Source: Lathyrus oleraceus (Eukaryota; Streptophyta; Magnoliopsida; Fabales; Fabaceae). From it: DNA of 64,000 nucleotides. Position 1 is the stretch's first letter, and each line of letters opens with the position of its first letter. The stretch lies in the NCBI RefSeq assembly GCF_024323335.1, contig NC_066583.1:273552916-273616915 (forward strand). The letters are read 5' to 3'. The notes beneath the pieces were generated by a model. The model saw nothing but the letters and a program-made list of their open reading frames with translations. It had not been told where the DNA came from and did no database searches. The position numbers were made by a program, and so were the translations under genes. Below are positions 1-10,000 of the stretch, piece after piece.

Positions 1-20
1 TAAAAGGAAAACAATAAAAA

Positions 21-1775
21 TTACTCCTTCAGTGGAGTAAACCGGACGACTTTTTCAGACGACCAATTGTCGAGCTTTTCTCCTGGGACACACGGGCGAA
101 TCCAGCTATCTAAGTCACAGTCGCTGTCAGCCTTGTCTTCATCTGCAGCATTGACGGTGTGGGGAGAAACCAAACCCCCGCTGGAGAAAGTATCGGCTTC
201 ATTCTTCTGACACCCCGGAGTATACCCCAATCCAAACTTGTCTTCTTTTATGATTGGCTCCACAAATTTGCCCCAGCCTTGGGCATTACCATCCTTAACC
301 ACTTCAACAACTTGCTTGTATGAAGAGATAGAAGTCCCGACCTTCTCAGACTCAGGTGAAAAGACAGTTTCGGGCGCGACCTCACTGATGTTTATGGCTT
401 CGAAGCCCTGACACAGCATCTCATGCATCTCGCCATCCATCTCCACATACTTAAATGTAGACAGGTGGCTAACAAAAATATCCTCTTCACCACAGACGGT
501 GACGATCTGACCTTCTAGTCCATATTTGAGCTTCTGGTGGAGAGTAGAAGTAACAGCACCGACAACATGAATCCAGAGCCGACCTAGTAGACAGCTATAG
601 GCAGGCTGGATATCCATCACATAAAAGGTACTCTTGAATACCTGCGGTCCAATCTTAACTGGCAACTCAACTTCGCCACAAACAGCTCGCTTAGAGCCAT
701 CAAAAGCCCTTACAACTAAATTACTCGGCCTCAGGGTGGCGTCATCGCAATCCAACTTCGTTAAGGCTTTCTTTGGGAGAACATTCAGAGAAGAACCTGT
801 ATCAACCAAAACATGGGAAAGCACCATCCCTTTGCATTCCATTGTGATATGCAAGGCTTTGTTGTGATTCCTGCCCTCAGATGTTAGGTCATAATCGGTG
901 AAACCTAGCGCATGGCTAGTGTGTACATTCGAAACTACCGACTCCAGCTGGTCAACAGTTATCTCTGGGGGAACATAAACCATATTCAGTACTTTTAACA
1001 AGGCTGCTCTGTGTGCCTCAGAGCACATCAATAGTGAGAGAATGGAGATCTTTGAGGGTGTCTGATTTAGCTGGTCGACTACCTTGTAGTCGCTTTTCTT
1101 GATAATCCTCATAAACTCATCCACTTCCTTCTCGAATGCGGTCTTAGGAGGAGCTTCCTCGGTAGTAACCTCTTCGGTGGATACCTGTTTTCCTTTAGCC
1201 TTGGCAGCTGCCTCAGCTTCAGCATTCGTGTGCAATGTTGATGGTGCAAATAGGCGTCCACTATGAGTGAAGCCACCAATTCCTCCAACATTGTCTACAG
1301 CGGAGCTACCAATGTCAATGTCTTCTTTGTTAACTTTCTGCCCCTGGCAGTAGATATCAGCCCCATAGTGCCACGGGATATCACTGTCTTTCTCATACGG
1401 AACAGGTCCTGGTACCGTGATGGTGACCGGACCAATAAAAGTCGGTTGAGGGTTGTCAGAGTAAATTGGTGCTAGACTTTCTGGGAAATATATTGTTATC
1501 GGAGCGGGTCTCTCGGGAACATCTATTTCTTCAGGAGTGAAATAAAACGTTACTGTCGACACATCATTCTTCACTGGACGAGCCTGATCGAACTGAAGAC
1601 AACCTTCATTTATCAGTTGCTGAATACCCCTTTTCAAACTGTCACATCCGTTCTCGGTTGCTTGGCAATTTCTGCATTCTTCCCCACAGCCCGGGAAAAT
1701 TTGTCCTTTCAAGAGTCGGTCTTTGACCACCGATAGCAAAGTCTTCACTTTAGTCACATCAGAAACCAAATTCAA
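21..1775 (-). CDS. Aspartic protease region of gag-pro, element A
   Basis: Retroviral-type aspartic protease that would cleave the Gag-Pol precursor in the virus-like particle. The active-site triad is Asp325-Thr326-Gly327 within DTGSSLNVLP, counting from the first Met. A second conserved stretch, about 60 residues later, ends in LLGRLWIH. The N-terminal 300 residues are a poorly conserved linker seen in Tat/Ogre elements. It is in the same frame as gag, separated by one TAG at 1806-1808, so gag and protease were probably one ORF. The frame ends at the left edge beside a GTAATT that could be the donor of the Ogre protease/RT intron. Confidence 0.85.
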   Translation of the reverse strand: MNLVSDVTKVKTLLSVVKDRLLKGQIFPGCGEECRNCQATENGCDSLKRGIQQLINEGCLQFDQARPVKNDVSTVTFYFTPEEIDVPERPAPITIYFPESLAPIYSDNPQPTFIGPVTITVPGPVPYEKDSDIPWHYGADIYCQGQKVNKEDIDIGSSAVDNVGGIGGFTHSGRLFAPSTLHTNAEAEAAAKAKGKQVSTEEVTTEEAPPKTAFEKEVDEFMRIIKKSDYKVVDQLNQTPSKISILSLLMCSEAHRAALLKVLNMVYVPPEITVDQLESVVSNVHTSHALGFTDYDLTSEGRNHNKALHITMECKGMVLSHVLVDTGSSLNVLPKKALTKLDCDDATLRPSNLVVRAFDGSKRAVCGEVELPVKIGPQVFKSTFYVMDIQPAYSCLLGRLWIHVVGAVTSTLHQKLKYGLEGQIVTVCGEEDIFVSHLSTFKYVEMDGEMHEMLCQGFEAINISEVAPETVFSPESEKVGTSISSYKQVVEVVKDGNAQGWGKFVEPIIKEDKFGLGYTPGCQKNEADTFSSGGLVSPHTVNAADEDKADSDCDLDSWIRPCVPGEKLDNWSSEKVVRFTPLKE

Positions 1776-1805
1776 AGTTTCCCCACTATCAATAGCATTA
1801 ATCCT

Positions 1806-3500
1806 CTACCCGCCGTGAGTTGGCATCGGGTTTTGGATAATATTAGACACCGGAGAAAAATTGATGGCCTGGGCATCTCTCAAATCTTGTACCTTTAGCT
1901 GGAGAGCCTTGCAATTATTTGTAGTATGGCCAGGTGCGTTGGAGTGAAAAGCACATCTGGCGTTGACATCATAACCTCTAGGCAGATTGTTGGGATCGAC
2001 CGGTGGGGCCAGAGTTCTCAACGTAACCAGATTCATGTCAATCAGCTTGGGAAGTAATACAGAATAAGGCATTGGGATTGGCTCAATGACCCGGTCCGCC
2101 TGCCTTGGACGTTGTTGATAGGGTCTATGCTGACCCGGATTACCTCCTTGTTTTTTATTGTTGTACCTGGGTTGCTGTTGCGGATGATACTGCGGTTGAG
2201 GAACAGGTGTTGGAATAGTGACTGCAGCCACTTGATCTTGATAATAATTAGGGCGTCCTCTGCCCCTGCCTCTGCCGGCATATACAACGCTCGTCTCACC
2301 TTCTCTTCTTCGCTGACCGTTACTAGCAAACGGTTTCTTGGGAACTGATGAGTTGGAAGCACTGTTGTCTTGAATTCGGCCCATCTTCAACAGACTCTCG
2401 ATCCTTTCTCCAGCAATCACTATCTCTGCAAAGCTGATTGACGGGCAAGCAACCAATCTCTCGATATAATTGACTTGAAGAGTGTTCATGAACATGTCCG
2501 CCATCTCCCTTTCAGACATAGGGGGTTGGACGGATGCAGCAATCTGTCTCCAACGCTGAGTATATTCTCTAAAGGTTTCCTTGGCGGTCTGAGACATTCC
2601 TTGCAACAAGGTCCGATTTGGAGCCATGTCCAAGTTGTATTGATATTGCTTGACAAAAGCCTCTGCCAAGTCTTTCCAGCTCTTGATGGTAGTACAAGAC
2701 AAATGAGAATACCATTCACGAGAAGCTCCAGTTAAACTGTCTTCAAAATAGTACATCCACAGCTTTTCATCTTCAGTGTGAGCTCCCAACCTTCCCAAAT
2801 AAGATTGGAGATGAGTGCGTGGGCAAGAAGCCCCGTTGTATTTCTCAAAAGTAGGGGGTTTGAACTTGTGAGGGATCCTTACTCCCTGAACCGGACCAAG
2901 ATTTGTGACATCAAAACCTAAGGAATTTTGAGACTCCAAAGATTTGAGCTTCTCAGCAAGCTCATCCATACGGCAAGTGGTCTCGAGGGCCTCGTCGTGC
3001 AAAGAAAATTGATCATACTGATAATCTTCAGTAACGGGGCGCCCATTAATCCGAATTCCTTGATTCACATTGTACCTTCCGCCAATACCATTTCCGACAT
3101 TCCCCGTGTTGCCAACATCACCCGAGTTTCCATCAGCATTTGCGTTACCCGCGTTACCAGTGTTCATAGGGTTATCAGCGTTCCCAGGGTTACCAGGGTT
3201 CCCCTCAGCACTTGGTATTTCCACCTCTGGATCGGGCCTCGGTTGCTCAACCAATTCCTTCAGCTTCGCCTGGCCTTCTTCCATACCAGTCATCAATGTC
3301 ATGAACTGATCCATCCTTTCATGCATATCAGCCAATTCTTTCTGTATCTGGTCCATTGATAGTCGTGGACGGTTTTCCTTTGTCGGGTACCTGTGAACTC
3401 GCTTGGGACCAATAACTGCCTGCAACAGGGAACAAACATTAGACAATGCGGTGACACCTGCAAAACAAACAAGGGTTAGTATGTATGGTATGCGATGCAC
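1806..3500 (-). CDS. Gag, element A
   Basis: Structural protein that packages the element RNA. The retrotransposon gag domain covers roughly residues 220-345 (FKPPTFEKYNG to MADMFMNTL). A Gly/Asn-rich segment lies near residues 100-140, an Arg/Gly/Gln-rich segment near 390-470, and a CX2HX5HX4C zinc knuckle near 515-530. The knuckle has His where canonical ones have the second Cys; element B shares this. The first Met is doubtful: homology with element B starts only at HRYPTKENRPRL, which directly follows a good 3' splice site, so the N-terminal 30 residues are probably not made. Confidence 0.85.
   Translation of the reverse strand: MHRIPYILTLVCFAGVTALSNVCSLLQAVIGPKRVHRYPTKENRPRLSMDQIQKELADMHERMDQFMTLMTGMEEGQAKLKELVEQPRPDPEVEIPSAEGNPGNPGNADNPMNTGNAGNANADGNSGDVGNTGNVGNGIGGRYNVNQGIRINGRPVTEDYQYDQFSLHDEALETTCRMDELAEKLKSLESQNSLGFDVTNLGPVQGVRIPHKFKPPTFEKYNGASCPRTHLQSYLGRLGAHTEDEKLWMYYFEDSLTGASREWYSHLSCTTIKSWKDLAEAFVKQYQYNLDMAPNRTLLQGMSQTAKETFREYTQRWRQIAASVQPPMSEREMADMFMNTLQVNYIERLVACPSISFAEIVIAGERIESLLKMGRIQDNSASNSSVPKKPFASNGQRRREGETSVVYAGRGRGRGRPNYYQDQVAAVTIPTPVPQPQYHPQQQPRYNNKKQGGNPGQHRPYQQRPRQADRVIEPIPMPYSVLLPKLIDMNLVTLRTLAPPVDPNNLPRGYDVNARCAFHSNAPGHTTNNCKALQLKVQDLRDAQAINFSPVSNIIQNPMPTHGG
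3419..3440 (-). promoter_or_regulatory. Candidate 3' splice site ahead of gag, element A
   Basis: On the minus strand a pyrimidine-rich run, TGTTTGTTCCCTGTTGCAG, ends at 3420. The frame that follows is conserved with element B (HRY..TR..N..PRL before the likely Met), while the sequence before it is not. This fits splicing of a leader onto gag. Splicing is inferred. Confidence 0.4.
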
Positions 3501-4458
3501 TGCTTATTCGATTTTAAGGCCCCCCCTTAAAAGGGGAATACTCTGTAAATGAATAAGCATGAGATGTTGGATGCAAATATGCAGATGATGTTATGCAATG
3601 CAATGGCATGTCAATCAGAATTGTTGGATTCGTTTGAACATTTGTCAGGTTGCACTGCCTGGAGAGAAATTAAGAGGATCAAGCAAAGCACACCAAACAA
3701 AGGTCATGGGATGGATCATGTTATCCTTAATATCAACCATCCATTTTTGGTGGATTATGGTTTACACCTTATCAACACCCAAGTTTCATTGATATTAAGG
3801 ATACCTGAACGGATCAACCATGAATCAAGGGTTTGTTGCAAGTCACGAGCATGGAGTTTAGGTTAAGAACCACCCAAAGGGAGTGTACTAAGGTTTAAAC
3901 CTGCCAAACATGTTCTACAAAAGGTTCCCATAGTCATAATCCCATCTTTCGGATATTATCGGAGGAACGACTACTCGTATTCTAAAAATATTCTCAAGAG
4001 AGACTCTTATGAGTGTAGTATCGCATAACAATCGTATCAAATCTTACACTTGAACGACTTTCGCACTACGTCCTACGAATAGGCCAAGATGGGTTTGGTA
4101 AACTAAGGTCCTTGGCTTCTAAGGTCTATATTGGAAAAAGTAATGTCTAACCACAACTTACTTGTGTGACATTATTGATCCCAACATGACCTCCACCAAG
4201 TGAATGGGCTTGCAAGTCAACTTGCTAAGGAATAACTCCACACAAGTCAACAAGACTATGCCATTCTCCTATCCTAAGTGCACTCGAGTTCGGGTATAGA
4301 ACTCATCTCACAAACAGAACCAGCAGATACGACAGTCATATGTACACAATGCAATAAAGCAGGTAAATGCTGAAAGATAAATAACTGTACAAAAGAATAA
4401 ACACCCAATAAACAAACAACCTACAAAAGCTAGGAGGGACTCGCTTAGGGAAACCGGG
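3501..4458 (-). other. Leader between primer site and gag, element A
   Basis: Non-coding leader with no convincing ORF. About 640 bases (3660-4300) are closely similar to 15449-16090 in element B, so the leader is conserved between two elements with very different LTRs. It holds a long hairpin at 3722-3803. No ORF1 lies between it and gag. Confidence 0.75.
3722..3803 (-). repeat. 15-bp inverted repeat in the leader, element A
   Basis: The arms TATCCTTAATATCAA (3722-3736) and its exact complement (3789-3803) flank a 52-base loop. A smaller ATCCA/TGGAT stem lies inside the loop. Element B has the same structure with a compensated base pair. The site between primer site and gag is where packaging or dimerisation signals normally lie. 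Confidence 0.75.
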
Positions 4459-4476
4459 TCCCCAGCAGAGTCGCCA
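4459..4476 (-). promoter_or_regulatory. Primer binding site (tRNA-Arg type), element A
   Basis: The minus strand reads TGGCGACTCTGCTGGGGA, 2 bases inside the 5' LTR end. It starts with the TGG complementary to a tRNA CCA end. The identical 18-mer occurs in element B. Ogre elements are known to use tRNA-Arg; I assign this tRNA from memory of its 3' end. Confidence 0.85.
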
Positions 4477-4661
4477 GCTGTCGCAACCTGAAAAATGGAA
4501 TGCGAAAAAAAACAACCGGCGAAGAAAGACAGGAGAGTCACCACCGTGCGTTATTTATCCCAAAGGAGGGAAATGAAACGCTCGAAGTAAACCTGGAAAA
4601 AGGAAAGGACAAGACAGGGTCTCGCAACCAAATCTTGGGTTCGGAAGTCGATTATGCGAAG

Positions 4662-4702
4662 GGAAGGTATTAGCACCCCTACGCATCCGTAGTACTCTAC
4701 GG
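4662..4702 (-). promoter_or_regulatory. AGTA-loop hairpin and GGTGCTAATACC motif, LTR of A
   Basis: The minus strand reads CCGTAG-AGTA-CTACGG (4702-4687), a 6-bp stem with a 4-base loop. Nine bases later comes GGTGCTAATACCTTCCC. The same module recurs in LTRs B, H, J and K. Confidence 0.7.
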
Positions 4703-4794
4703 GATCCACTTTTGTAGTCCTTGTCTAAAGGGTGTGAGTTTATCTAATGTGTTATTTACTAAAAAAAAAGGGGTCAAAATAAAATGACTCGCAC

Positions 4795-4962
4795 GGATGT
4801 CGCATCCACTGCATACGTATCTCATCTGAATATGAGAATCAGAGTCTTCGTAGCTCGGCTACCTAGGGGTTAAGGGTAATTGTGCTCGCTAAGACATCGC
4901 GTCTTATGCCTACGTATCTCATCTGGAATGAGAATCAGAGCAAGCCGTAGTTCGGCTAACTA
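4795..4962 (-). repeat. Array of short hairpins, mostly CGA-loop, in LTR of A
   Basis: Two diverged direct repeats each hold two hairpins: GGATG-CGA-CATCC (4795-4807), GTAGC-CGA-GCTAC (4850-4862), TAAGACG-CGA-TGTCTTA counting one G:T pair (4890-4906) and TAGTT-AGCCG-AACTA (4948-4962). Each repeat also holds a copy of AGATGAGATACGTAGGCA. The same types occur in LTR K. Confidence 0.7.
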
Positions 4963-5904
4963 TGGGGTTATGGATTGGGTTTTGGACGACCGACGTTACT
5001 ATGCAATCTACCGGATGCTCGACCTTTGGAGACTTACTCACCTGTAGTAGAAGGAGTTAACGTGTTCTTAGGAGAAGAAAAATCAATGAGTTGGTAGGGT
5101 TAGGGATGCTCATGCAAAAGGGCAGTCCTTGACGAAGGAATCGCGCTACCTGTGGGGATACGAACACATACAAAACAAACATGTATAAAGTAAACGTGCC
5201 AACAAGGCAATCAGAATAAATCTCCCAAATGGTATCCCACAAGCAAAGTGGAATATCCAGCGAGCTATCCCTGCAAAAGTCATGTGAGCCTTCACAAAAA
5301 CTCAACAAAAGGGTTAGTGAAACACGATAAGGATTAGGAGAAAACATGCTATGACAAACGTAAGTCAGATTAGAGCAAAACAGAAAGAAGCAAATGCTAC
5401 TGTCGCGATCGCTATTGTCTCGCCTAGCAAAGGCTTGGCGAAGCGTCGCTGCGTGCTCGCCTAGCGAAGGTGCTAGCGAGCGCCTGCGGGTTTTGGATTT
5501 TTCATGGAACAGTATGGTTTCAGAAACCTCAAACCCTGTGGCATACACTTCAGGAATTAAACGATTAAGCATTCAAGGCATTATTTATACATTCATACAT
5601 AATTATGAACCCGTGGGAAAAAACCTAATGAAATTCATCCATCATACCTCAAACATTCAGAGTATTCAACTTCAAAGCACAAAGGTAATGGGAATAAGGG
5701 CAAACCTGATTGGAGAGATCGGTTAATATCAAATGGCACGACTGGATTTGCAAACCAATGTTAGGGTTTGCTTGAGCTGAAAGTGTGTGAGTCAGAATGA
5801 ACCTTTCAGGGTTGCCTGGAGGTTGCTGCAGATTAATTCTCACTCTCTTTGTCTAGGTTTCTCTCCAGGTTTTGTCCAGGGTCTTGTTTCAATGAAAACT
5901 CTAG

Positions 5905-5913
5905 TATTTATAG
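5905..5913 (-). promoter_or_regulatory. TATA box, LTR of element A
   Basis: CTATAAATA on the minus strand, about 380 bases from the LTR start. This fits the LTR promoter; transcript start is not visible. Confidence 0.6.
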
Positions 5914-6293
5914 CCTAATATTGGTAGCTTAGTGGGCTTTTAAGAGAGGTCCAAGTCCGAGATTTTTTCTTTTATTTATTTATTTATTTGTTTTTTTGTT
6001 TTTTTTTTGTTTGCATAACACGTGGGCTTTGCCTAGTGAGCATGACAGCTCATGAACAAACCTTTGCTCCTTCAAGATTAACGTTTTGACTGACGAATAG
6101 ACCCCTATTGGAAGTAACTCAAGTATTTCCCTTGTGTTGACTGATCATCTAAATAGAACCCACAAAGTGTCCTGGATGATGTTCAAGCTTCTTGGAGCTA
6201 ATCCCGATTGACATGATGAAATGCAATGTATCTAATGTTAAATGACCTAAAAATGAATGCGTGAATAAGGAGGGCAAATTTTAGGGTGTTACA

Positions 6294-6692
6294 CCTATCT
6301 CCTACAATTTTCACCATATGAAAATGATTCCAAGAGGAACGTTACTCTAAATGCCATTCCAAACAACGTTCATGTTGAGACCTAGATCTAGTTTTGCTTG
6401 GAAAATCATTTTCTATGTTGAAACATTATAGGTCATTTTGTATAAACCCTAATTTGAAAGTCAACTTCCCAAGGCCATAACTTGCTCAATTTTTATGAGA
6501 TGAAATATTTCCAAGTTACACAATCAAATTCAAGATGTCTAATTCAACTTTGATGTTTGGAGTGAGAACTAATTCAACTTTTATGAGCATGTGATATGAG
6601 GATACATTATAGGTCATTTTTGACCTATATCATTGAACAAGTGATTTTTCCAAACTTCAAAATTGCATAACTCTATCATTCTAAATCCAAAT
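6294..6692 (+). other. Left fragment of LTR H, between elements A and B
   Basis: Non-coding piece of the plus-strand LTR into which A and B inserted. Removing element B and one CAAAT copy joins this piece smoothly to 21157 onward, with the same style of sequence on both sides. The start of H lies left of the window. Confidence 0.65.
6688..6692. repeat. Target site duplication of element B (left copy)
   Basis: CAAAT immediately outside the 3' LTR end. The identical right copy is at 21152-21156, just outside the 5' LTR start. This fixes both ends of element B. Confidence 0.9.
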
Positions 6693-8725
6693 TGTAGCGG
6701 GGTATTCATTACCTTATGGCTTATTGACTAAACCAAAAATAAATCATACAATTCGAGTCGCCACCGCATTTTTATTTATCCAAAGGAAAGGTTAAAAAGC
6801 GAACAAAAACCAAGTAAGAAGTTTTATCAAATCAAAAACTAATAAAAATGTCAGAGATCTGGGTAAGGTGGTTGGTCATGAAATGGGAAGGTTTTAAGCA
6901 CCCAAAACATCCTTAGTACTCTAAGGGATCCCTTTTTGCAAATGTGTAGTGTAGGTTTGTATTTGTGAAAATATGTGCAAATAGATTGGGGGGATGAGAA
7001 GAGAATATATATTATATTTACAATTTAGTTGTTTGAATGGATGAACTCATTGCCTACGTACCATCACAAAGGTAGGATCAAAATCTCATAGTTCGGGGTA
7101 AGTATCTCAAAGATTGGTGAATTGATTTGATTAAAAGCCTTAAGGTCTTTTGTTATCAAAGGGGGAAAACTCAACCTAAACCAACAATCCACATTGTAAG
7201 GAGAGCTTCAACATACTAGTGAGGGGTCCAACCAATAATAAGTATGGAAGACTTATAGTACAATCACTAAGGATAAGGTGAGGTTTACATCAACCACTTT
7301 GATAACTCAAACCTATGACTAATGTTTTTGAAAAGTTTTAACAAAGGTGGCCATTGGAACCACAAAAACAACTTGAAGTGAGTTGTATTTACAAGTTAAG
7401 TGTATTTACAAAATGAGGTCAAAGTTGACTTAAGGTTTATTCACAATGAGTATTAATGAAAAGATTTTGAAAATCAAAGGCATAAGGCCTAGGTTTCTAA
7501 TTTGAAACAAATTCAAAGTTTACAAATAAATGAGTTTGGCTTGGGTTAGAGTGGAGAGAAGAAGAGAGGGGCTAGTCCTAAACATGCAAAGATGAGAGAA
7601 GAGATAAAACCCTTGAAGTTCCTTTTCTTGGAATCATGAAGATGATTCAAGATGCTCCTTTCCTTTGGACTTAGCAAACAACTCAAGCAATCAGTCAAAT
7701 ATTATATTCAAGCTCCTAGGATCTCCATTTGGCTTGTCTCTCTTAACTTGGCTACTCATGACAATGGTCCTTCTTACTATCTCAAGATGGAATCCCTATC
7801 ACACAAGAGCAAACATCAAAAAATTCACAACACAATAAGAGGAATGGACAAAGAATGAGTTTAGATTAGGGGTCCTTTGAAGTCAACTTTAAGATTTAGC
7901 ATTCTAAAGGCATGAGGCCTAGTTGCTCTTCAACAATTTTAGCATTCTAAAGGCATGAGGCCTAGTTGCTCTTGAACTCCTTTAAGCATAGGTAAGGTCC
8001 TAATTCTAAGTCCTTTCTCCTTTTTGCATTGGGTTCACATAAACAAAGACAAAACAATCACAAAGCAACAATATACTTATATACAATAATGATCTCAAAT
8101 GAGCAAAACGAAAATGACATAAACATAAAATATATGCTCAAGTGAGCAAAGGGAAAAGCAATATGAATAAATGAGCAAGAAAGTAAATTGCATTAAAGTA
8201 AATTGCAAGAAATTAAATGCTTGAATTAAAGTTAGTAGTTAGTAGTTAATGTTAGTGTGTCATAAGACAATTTAGCGCTATGTTAAGCAATCGTAAGTGG
8301 ACTAATGAAGTAGTCACACCTATCTAAGGCCGGTCAATAAAACTATAGGCAAATAAACACAAGTTAGAGATCATGACTAGTAAGCCAAGCTCCTACAACT
8401 TGACATGCCAAAAGAAAAGAAGAAAGGCCTTGTATGGATTTTAGGTTTTTTGCTTGACCAAGAAGCAACCTATCTTGGACACAAAGCAACTCACTTTATC
8501 TTTGATCAAGTTGAGTTTGATTTGGATCAACGAAGGTTAAGCCTCTCATATGTCAAGACCAACCACAAATCATTAACTCATTGGCCAAAATAAAAAGAAG
8601 AAGGAAATAGATGAAGATGAAATGAACAAAATGAGAATTCAAATGACATAATCAAAACACAATGATTAAATGTGAATCAAATCATCATCAACTAATGTAA
8701 AACAGAAGAGAAATGAAGATTAGAA
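6693..8725 (-). repeat. Truncated 3' LTR of element B
   Basis: Near-copy of 16263-18290 of the 5' LTR, differing at a few percent of sites by eye, mostly transitions. Homology stops at 8725, where the sequence jumps into pol. The LTR end reads CCGCTACA on the minus strand. A direct repeat of about 43 bp (TTTAGCATTCTAAAGGCATG unit) occurs twice near 7896-7972 and again in the 5' LTR. Short plus-strand ORFs inside it are duplicated only because the LTR is. Confidence 0.9.
6884..6926 (-). promoter_or_regulatory. AGTA-loop hairpin module, 3' LTR of B
   Basis: CCTTAG-AGTA-CTAAGG on the minus strand (6926-6911), followed by GGTGCTTAAAACCTTCCC. Compared with LTR A, both sides of the stem changed and pairing is kept. 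Confidence 0.7.
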
Positions 8726-9999
8726 TCATCAAGCACTGTCAAGTACATAATCAATGGTCTCCCTTCAACAGGCGGAGACAGAATCGGAGGCTCAGACAGA
8801 TACTCTTTGATACTGTCAAAAGCTTTATGGCAATCCTCCGTCCAATCATGATGTTGATCTTTCCGAAGGAGCTTGAATATAGGCGCACATGTGGCAGTCA
8901 TGTGGGATATAAATCTGGAAATGTAATTCAAGCGGCCAAGAAAACCTCGGACTTGCTTCTCAGTTTTGGGTGCAGGCATCTCTTGTATTGCTTTGACCTT
9001 GGTAGGGTCAACTTCAATACCTCTTTCACTGACAATAAAGCCCAATAACTTGCCGGAACGGACTCCAAATGTACACTTGTTCGGATTCAGGCGGAGTTTG
9101 TACTTCCTCAAATGCTGGAAAAGCTTCAACAAGTGCTATACATGTTCAACTTCCGTTTGCGACTTTGCAATCATATCATCAACATACACCTCAATCTCCT
9201 TGTGCATCATATCATGAAACAAGGTAGTCATATCTCGTTGATACGTGGCTCCGGCGTTCTTCAAACCGAAGGGCATCACTTGATAACAGAATGTTCCCCA
9301 AGGTGTGATGAATGTTGTCTTCTCCATATCCTCGGGTTCCATTTTAATCTGATTATAACAGGAAAATCCATCCATAAATGAGAAGACATTGAATTTAGTT
9401 GTATTATCTACCAACATATCAATGCGTGGTAGAGGAAAATCATCTTTTGGACTAGCTTTATTCAAGTCTCGATAGTCCACACACATTCGGACTTTTCCAT
9501 CTTTCTTAGGCACAGACACAATATTGGACACCCATTGAGGATATGTAGAAGTCACCAGAAACCCCTCATCAATTTGCTTCTGAACTTCTTCTTTAATCTT
9601 CACTTCCATATCAGGATGAGTTCTTTTGAGCTTTTGCTTCACAGGCACACACTCAGGCTTCAATGGCAAGAAATGTTGCACAATATCAGTATCTAGACCA
9701 GGCATGTCTTCATACGACCAGGCAAAGACGTCGACATATTCTCGTAGCAACTAAATCAACCCCTTCTTAACAGACTCTTCAAGGATTGCCCCAATCTTCA
9801 CTTCACGAACACAATCTACAGACCCCAAGTTGATTGTTTCCAAATTCTCAAGATGCGGCTGAATGATCTTCTCCTCGTGCTCGAGCCGACGGGTAATCTC
9901 ATCAAGAATCTCTTCAACATCATCTTCCTCTGCCTCAAATACAGGGAACTCAAAGTTGGGAGATGGTGTTGGATCATTATGTTCAATGGGTTTGATCAA
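8726..9999 (-). pseudogene. Reverse transcriptase of element B, with stops, truncated
   Basis: RNA-dependent DNA polymerase of the Tat/Ogre type. Visible in order: the LREYVDVFAWSY entry block, VPKKDGKVRMCVDYRDLN, FPLPRID, FSFMDGFSCYNQI, MPFGLKNAGATYQR and the catalytic YVDDMIAKS, then the connection into RNase H (FLGRLNYISRFI). TAG codons at 9751-9753 and 9136-9138 interrupt the frame, both where relatives appear to have Gln. The frame breaks off at LTVLDDS, where a deletion joins it to the 3' LTR. The first codons follow the intron acceptor at 10001. Confidence 0.92.
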
Positions 10000-10000
10000 C

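Larger units (their letters stand above)
1..6293 (-). mobile_element. Element A: Ogre-like Ty3/gypsy retrotransposon, 5' part
   Basis: Minus-strand LTR retrotransposon cut by the left window edge. In transcript order it has a 5' LTR (6293 to 4479), an Arg-tRNA-type primer site, a leader of about 0.95 kb, gag, and a protease region; reverse transcriptase and integrase would lie off the edge. The LTR begins TGTAACACCC and ends GTTGCGACA, as in Ogre/Tat elements. It lacks the ORF1 that element B has between leader and gag. It is inserted in the plus-strand LTR called H, so it is younger than H. Confidence 0.9.
4479..6293 (-). repeat. 5' LTR of element A (1815 bp)
   Basis: Bounded by TGTAACACCC (minus-strand start, 6293) and GTTGCGACA (end, 4479). 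It contains a TATAAATA at 5905-5913, an array of small hairpins (4795-4962), the AGTA hairpin module (4662-4702) and the GGTGACTC block near its end. The bases just outside, 6294-6298, read CCTAT and would be one copy of the target duplication; the partner is off-window. Confidence 0.88.

Noticed and set aside
7652..7858. 68-residue plus-strand ORF repeated at 17220-17426 with near-identical protein
   Set aside because: It lies in the two LTR copies of element B, antisense to the element; identity reflects LTR duplication, with no start context, domain or codon signal.
8405..8593. 62-residue ORF repeated at 17973-18161
   Set aside because: Same reason: LTR duplication, not gene conservation.
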